The translations under genes and the position numbers were made by a program. A DNA stretch of 64,000 nt, taken from Crocosphaera watsonii WH 8501 (GTDB lineage: Bacteria; Cyanobacteriota; Cyanobacteriia; Cyanobacteriales; Microcystaceae). The notes under the pieces are model-generated. The model did not search any database. It saw only the letters and a program-made list of their open reading frames with translations, and had not been told where the DNA came from. How positions within the stretch are numbered: the stretch's first letter is position 1; each line of letters starts with the position of its first letter. Location of the stretch: contig NZ_AADV02000002.1 of NCBI RefSeq assembly GCF_000167195.1, forward strand, positions 1 to 64,000, written 5' to 3'. Shown here one piece after another: positions 59,727 to 64,000 of this stretch.

Positions 59727-61505
59727 ATGATTAGATCAATTAATACGGAATTCAAAAAACTTAATTATCCCCTACCCAGCTTAACCTATTTTGTGAAAAT
59801 GACTAACCCTAGTTCTCATCTCTTTGAGGTAGGGTTCCAAATTGAACATTGGCCAGACCCGGTTCTTAACCTAAAAATGCCAGTTTGGACACCAGGTTCT
59901 TATTTAGTGAGAGAATATGCTCGACATATCCAAGATTTTAGAGCAGTATCAAAAGATAAACAAACAAAACTCCTCAGTCAAAAGCTTGGGAAAAACCATT
60001 GGCAAGTAGAAACCAAAGAAGTTGATAATATACTGATAACCTATCGAGTTTTTGCCAACGAATTAACGGTCAGAACTAACCATTTAGATGATACTCATGG
60101 TTATTTCAATGGGGCTGCTTTATTCTATTTCATTCCAGGCTTAGAAGCAACTCCCGTTACTGTGGAAATTATTCCCCCTAATTCTAGTTGGAAAGTTAGC
60201 ACAGGTTTACCAGAGGTTTCTGGAAAAGTTAATCAATTTTATGCCAAAGATTTTGACACATTAGTTGATAGTCCTTTTGAAATTGGTAATCACGGAGTTT
60301 ATTCCTTTGAAGTCTTAGGAAAACCCCATCAATATGCTATTTGGGGAACTGGTAATATTCAACCTAGCAAACTAATAGAAGATACTAAAAAAATTATCGA
60401 AACAGAAGCCCAATTATTCGGTGGACTACCCTACGATGATTATTTGTTTATTCTTCATCTCACCCACAAGAGTTTTGGGGGACTAGAACATAAAAATTCT
60501 TGTTCTTTGATCTATTCTCGTTTTTACTTTAAGGATACAGAAAAATATAACCGTTTCATACAATTAGTCGCCCATGAATTCTTCCATCTATGGAATGTAA
60601 AACGTATCCGTCCCAAAGCCTTAGAAACCTTCAATTACGAACAGGAAAATTATACCCCTTCTTTATGGTTTTCTGAAGGAACAACCAGTTATTATGATCT
60701 GCTGATTCCTCTGAGAGCGGAAATCTATGATCCGAGAAAGTTCTTGGAACTTTTAGGCAAAGAAATTACCCGTTTCTTAATGACTCCAGGTCGAAAAGTT
60801 CAGCCCTTAAGTGAGTCTAGTTTTGATGCTTGGATCAAGCTATATCGCCGAGATAACAACAGTGATAATTGCCAAATTTCCTATTATCTAAAAGGCGAAT
60901 TAGTCTCCCTTCTCTTAGATTTATTGATTAGGGCTAAGCATCAAAATAAACGGTCTTTAGATAACGTTCTAGTTCAAATGTGGGAACAATACGGAAAATC
61001 GGAAACTGGTTTTACTCCCCATCAACTACAACGGGTGATTGAATCTGTTGCGGATATGGACTTACAAAGCTTTTTCAATTTATACGTTGATAGCACAGAA
61101 GAATTACCCTTTAATAAGTATTTAAACCCCTTCGGTTTAGAGCTTAAAGCGATTCTGGAAGAAGATAATATTCCCTATTTAGGCATCAGAGTTGCCTCAG
61201 AAAATAATAAAGAAATTATTAAATTTGTTGAGAAAGGATCACCAGCTGCTGTAGAGGGAATTGATCCAGAAGACGAATTATTAGCCATTAATGGGATCAG
61301 GGTGACGGCCGCACAATTAAAGGGACGTCTGAAGGATCACCAAACAGAAGAAATCATTTCTGTGACAGTATTCCACCAAGATGAATTAAAAACCTTCTCT
61401 GTCACCTTAGGAAAACCCCAACCCAGTCGATATGAGGTGGTAGAAATGGAAAATCCTTCACTGCTTCAACAAGAAAATTTAAGGGGTTGGCTTGGAAAAA
61501 TTTAG
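59727..61505 (+). CDS. M61-family metallopeptidase with PDZ domain
   Basis: A glycyl-aminopeptidase-like zinc peptidase (592 aa). The N-terminal beta-rich domain (about 10-160) precedes the catalytic domain with HEFFHLWN near 283-290 and the third zinc ligand Glu in LWFSEGTTSYYDLLI (about 316). The C-terminal PDZ domain (about 470-560) contains PYLGIRVASENNKEIIKFVE, GSPAAVEGIDPEDELLAING. No signal peptide is evident, so it is probably cytoplasmic. Two bases separate it from the regulator upstream. Complete. Confidence 0.9.
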   Translation: MIRSINTEFKKLNYPLPSLTYFVKMTNPSSHLFEVGFQIEHWPDPVLNLKMPVWTPGSYLVREYARHIQDFRAVSKDKQTKLLSQKLGKNHWQVETKEVDNILITYRVFANELTVRTNHLDDTHGYFNGAALFYFIPGLEATPVTVEIIPPNSSWKVSTGLPEVSGKVNQFYAKDFDTLVDSPFEIGNHGVYSFEVLGKPHQYAIWGTGNIQPSKLIEDTKKIIETEAQLFGGLPYDDYLFILHLTHKSFGGLEHKNSCSLIYSRFYFKDTEKYNRFIQLVAHEFFHLWNVKRIRPKALETFNYEQENYTPSLWFSEGTTSYYDLLIPLRAEIYDPRKFLELLGKEITRFLMTPGRKVQPLSESSFDAWIKLYRRDNNSDNCQISYYLKGELVSLLLDLLIRAKHQNKRSLDNVLVQMWEQYGKSETGFTPHQLQRVIESVADMDLQSFFNLYVDSTEELPFNKYLNPFGLELKAILEEDNIPYLGIRVASENNKEIIKFVEKGSPAAVEGIDPEDELLAINGIRVTAAQLKGRLKDHQTEEIISVTVFHQDELKTFSVTLGKPQPSRYEVVEMENPSLLQQENLRGWLGKI

Positions 61506-61591
61506 GGGAAATATTAGGCAAATTTCGGGTTATAATAGGGGTCTGGGATAGCAAACTATCTAAAAACCGCTAAAGGATAACGGAATACAAG

Positions 61592-62512
61592 ATGCACAAT
61601 TTTCTGCCAATTGCTTATTTTGAGAACCAATTTGTCCCCTTTGAAAATGCTAAAATTTCTATAGCGACCCATGCCCTACATTATGGTACAGCGGCTTTTG
61701 GCGGAATGCGTGGCATACCTGATCCCGAAAACCCCCAACAAATTCTCTTATTCCGTTTAGATCGTCATTGTCAACGTTTATGTCAAAGTGCCAAGTTTCT
61801 CAATTATGAATTATCTCCAGAGAAACTAGAACAAATTATTATTGATTTTGTCCAGAAAAATCAGCCAACCAAGTCCTTTTATATTCGTCCTTTAGTTTAT
61901 AGTTCAGGATTAGGAATTGCCCCCAGGCTACACAACATTGAAAAAAACTTTTTTGTCTATGGTTTAGAAATGGGAGACTATCTTTCCCCTGATGGGATTA
62001 GTTGTCGTATTAGTTCTTGGACTCGTCAAGAAGATCGGAGTTTTCCCTTAAGAGGAAAGATCAGTGCTGCTTATATTACCTCTGCTTTAGCCAAAACAGA
62101 AGCAGTAGAGTCAGGGTTTGATGAAGCCATTTTAATGAACTCTCAAGGGAAGGTTTGTGAAGCCACAGGAATGAACGTTTTTATTGTGAGAAAAGGCAAG
62201 TTAATAACCCCTGGATTTGAACAAGATATCCTAGAAGGAATTACAAGAGATAGTGTTTTGACCATAGCTAAAAATTTAGGTATCCCCACCATCGAACGTC
62301 CCATTGATAAGTCAGAATTATTGATCGCTGATGAGGTGTTTTTATGCGGAACAGCAGCAAAAATAGCCCCAGTCAAGCAAATAGAAACCTTTAAACTCCC
62401 TGAAAATCGTCCCATTACCGAACAGTTAAAAGAGAAGTTATCAGGGATTACTGAAAATAAAGACTCTGATTATAAGAACTGGATTTATGTTATTCCTTTA
62501 GAAGGGAAATAA
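61592..62512 (+). CDS. ilvE: Branched-chain amino acid aminotransferase
   Basis: PLP fold-type IV enzyme of 306 aa that makes or degrades valine, leucine and isoleucine with glutamate. Motifs: YGTAAFGGMRGIPDPE, RPLVYSSGLGIAPRL, RGKISAAYITSALAKTEAVE (Lys region), FDEAILMNSQGKVCEATGMN (class IV signature), LIADEVFLCGTAAKIAPVKQ. It is upstream-spaced from the M61 gene by 86 bp, with AAAGGATAACGGAATACAAG before the ATG. leuB lies elsewhere in the same window. Confidence 0.95.
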   Translation: MHNFLPIAYFENQFVPFENAKISIATHALHYGTAAFGGMRGIPDPENPQQILLFRLDRHCQRLCQSAKFLNYELSPEKLEQIIIDFVQKNQPTKSFYIRPLVYSSGLGIAPRLHNIEKNFFVYGLEMGDYLSPDGISCRISSWTRQEDRSFPLRGKISAAYITSALAKTEAVESGFDEAILMNSQGKVCEATGMNVFIVRKGKLITPGFEQDILEGITRDSVLTIAKNLGIPTIERPIDKSELLIADEVFLCGTAAKIAPVKQIETFKLPENRPITEQLKEKLSGITENKDSDYKNWIYVIPLEGK

Positions 62513-62562
62513 TTGTAATCAGCTTGAAGCAAAAAAGAATGAAAAGTGTCACTAAAATCAAT

Positions 62563-63504
62563 TTAGAACCATAAGTTAGAAATTAAGTCGTAATAACCAG
62601 CCTGTTGAGAAGGATAGTCTCCAGCTTCAATTTTTTCAATGATTTTAGGTAAAGCTTTTATAAATGCAGGACTACGATCTATAGGGTGTAAAGTCCAGGC
62701 TTTAGGGTTCATTAAAGTTCCTCTAAAATAGCTAGTTTCCTCTAATTTCTTCGATACCATAATTTCCCAAGAATCCAATTTTCCCTTACCCGTAATTTGA
62801 TTGAGAACATTTTTTAGGGGTACTGACAATTGATTCATAAACTCCCGCTTATAAGAACGCCAAACAATTGGTAAAGGCAGTAAGAGATCGAAGTGTTTAC
62901 AGTTAACCAAATATGCTCGACTTCCAAAAAATTTAGATTTGTAGAATTTGTCCGATTCTTTTTCGTCAACCCTACTTTGGTAAATCGTTCCATCTTCCGT
63001 TGGCGGGCCTGTTAACGGTCTGATAAACATCATCTCAGGATACTCCTGCATTAGTTCAACGCCATCTGTAATCCAATCATAATCTGGTTGTTGGTGTAGT
63101 AACATATCGCTGTCGAAGTGAAGCATATAGTCGCTTTTGCATTCTTCGATCTTCAAAATCGACCCTAGTATTGGATACCCTTTATAGTTGTGGGTGCAGC
63201 GAAGCGAGGTACCAAAGTGCTTGCCGTAAACTTGCCGACGATAATTAGGATTATAATTAATATCGACAATCCTATCGACAATATTAGCCTTGAGTAGCTG
63301 TTGGGTACATTCTTTAAGTTCCTGCATGGTTCCGATCCCAGGACGGCGTACTTTATCCCCAGTCAAGGGGGCAGTATCAATGACCAAAACCTTCTCCTCA
63401 AAGGGAAAATGGTTCATTCTCACTAGGTGAGGAATGGTGTGCATCATAAAGGAAACATCTGTACGAGCAACGAACATCCATAGGGAACAGCTTGGCCGTG
63501 CCAT
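62563..63504 (-). CDS. Glycosyltransferase-like protein (313 aa)
   Basis: A GT-A-like sequence: MARPSCSLWMFVARTDVSFM, VDINYNPNYRRQVYGKHFGT, and DYMLHFDSDMLLHQQPDYDW, where DSD (about 150) is the DxD metal/nucleotide-sugar motif. Further segments are FYKSKFFGSRAYLVNCKHFD and LDSWEIMVSKKLEETSYFRG with HPIDRSPAFIKALPKII. No membrane segment is seen. The family is common in cyanobacteria and has no defined sugar substrate. Stands alone on the minus strand. Confidence 0.72.
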   Translation of the reverse strand: MARPSCSLWMFVARTDVSFMMHTIPHLVRMNHFPFEEKVLVIDTAPLTGDKVRRPGIGTMQELKECTQQLLKANIVDRIVDINYNPNYRRQVYGKHFGTSLRCTHNYKGYPILGSILKIEECKSDYMLHFDSDMLLHQQPDYDWITDGVELMQEYPEMMFIRPLTGPPTEDGTIYQSRVDEKESDKFYKSKFFGSRAYLVNCKHFDLLLPLPIVWRSYKREFMNQLSVPLKNVLNQITGKGKLDSWEIMVSKKLEETSYFRGTLMNPKAWTLHPIDRSPAFIKALPKIIEKIEAGDYPSQQAGYYDLISNLWF

Positions 63505-63816
63505 CTAGATTGCCTCTTTTTATTGAAATATTTGCTTTGAAACAGATTAGATTATTGTTTATGATACTAGAAAACTGTACAGTTATCAAAATTTTAAACT
63601 CAGAAATCGGCGCTCGCAAATTAGAAGATGGCGAGGTCAAGTTACTACTCGAATCAAAAGAATCTTGTCGATAGGGTAGCCTTTTGACGCTCTCCTGGCT
63701 GAAGCGCAGGAGATTCAGAACGAATCCAAGCACGGGATGGTTATTTTCTTGATTAAACTGATTCCTTTAAACAATGCTTGACTGAGTTGGGATACAAAAT
63801 TAATTTCTAGAATTCT
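63505..63816. other. 312-bp intergenic stretch with a hairpin
   Basis: No gene is supported. CTCCTGGCTGAAGCGCAGGAG (63692-63712) forms a 6-7-bp stem hairpin, and sequences of this kind occur at ends of IS200/IS605 elements. The small plus-strand frame at 63492 has no convincing start signals. Confidence 0.4.
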
Positions 63817-64000
63817 TTAAAAATGCCGAGGGTTATTCAGCAGTTGGCAACACTGTAATACAACTTGACTAACAATAACTTCTGTTTCTTGATTTAACAT
63901 GAGGCGGAAATATCCTCGAATCTGCTTTGCTTGAATTGGTGTTAACTGTTTTTTTTCTATAAGATTAAATAAATTTTCTACAGCAATTAATCTTTTTAAA
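63817..64000 (-). CDS. C-terminal end of an unidentified protein (partial at window edge)
   Basis: The minus-strand frame entering at 64000 reads LKRLIAVENLFNLIEKKQLT, PIQAKQIRGYFRLMLNQETE, VIVSQVVLQCCQLLNNPRHF and stops at 63817-63819. Composition and length are consistent with the helical end of a real protein. No family is recognised, and the start lies outside the window. Confidence 0.5.
   Translation of the reverse strand, partial: LKRLIAVENLFNLIEKKQLTPIQAKQIRGYFRLMLNQETEVIVSQVVLQCCQLLNNPRHF

Noticed and set aside
63492-63674. Plus-strand 60-aa ORF MAVPSRLPLFIEIF
   Set aside because: It overlaps the start of the minus-strand glycosyltransferase-like gene and lacks a ribosome binding site or known domain.

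Overview
The window looks like the chromosome of a unicellular, nitrogen-fixing, phycoerythrin-bearing marine cyanobacterium close to Crocosphaera watsonii. This is inferred from the AT-rich background with many GCGATCGC (HIP1) octamers, psaC, a phycoerythrobilin reductase (pebB), phycoerythrin lyase genes (cpeY/cpeZ), an uptake-hydrogenase maturation protease (hupW), and the very heavy load of cyanobacterial insertion sequences.

1-24,400 is a mobile-element-rich half. It holds three near-identical IS630-type elements (each 1378 bp, each in a CTAG target), three copies (one cut by the window edge) of a 1695-bp IS with a 508-aa DDE transposase, an IS1380 remnant with other ISs nested in it, a 2177-bp IS701-like element with a divergent accessory gene and three 21-bp palindromes, two decayed TnpB genes, an IS1634 remnant and a group II intron followed by the 3' remnant of a second one. 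Between them survive gltX, glgX, pebB and cpeZ. The cpeY gene has been split: one IS sits inside it with a perfect 6-bp target duplication, and another IS has replaced its N-terminus.

24,400-27,600 is a GC-richer manganese ABC transporter block (mntC divergent from mntAB). 27,700-30,800 holds psaC, an HU gene, a CobD-like aminotransferase gene and hupW. 30,900-37,900 is a type I restriction-modification locus. hsdS looks intact, hsdM is frameshifted and carries a stop, and hsdR has an early stop codon plus a 176-bp MITE near its 3' end. A DUF433/DUF5615 toxin-antitoxin pair lies between hsdS and hsdM.

38,000-52,000 contains an ExbB/ExbD-like three-gene operon, a histidine kinase, two low-complexity repeat proteins (one further right), a UPF0104-type membrane protein, tRNA-Glu, leuB, a Gld-type ABC exporter operon and a caspase-fold protein that has lost both catalytic residues and is truncated by an IS. 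53,700-64,000 is mostly housekeeping: a host-attachment-family protein, a broken aspartic protease, a PBP4-type peptidase, a PfkB kinase, a cyclic-nucleotide-binding regulator, an M61 peptidase, ilvE and a glycosyltransferase-like protein.

The main story is genome decay and remodelling by mobile elements, against a stable photosynthetic and metabolic core. The least familiar items are the operator-like triplet in the IS701-like element, the IS1380-derived MITE family, the palindromic insert occupying the same site in two different TnpB genes, the dispersed GTAGGGGTCAACGG palindrome family, and the ExbB-ExbD-ExbD operon.
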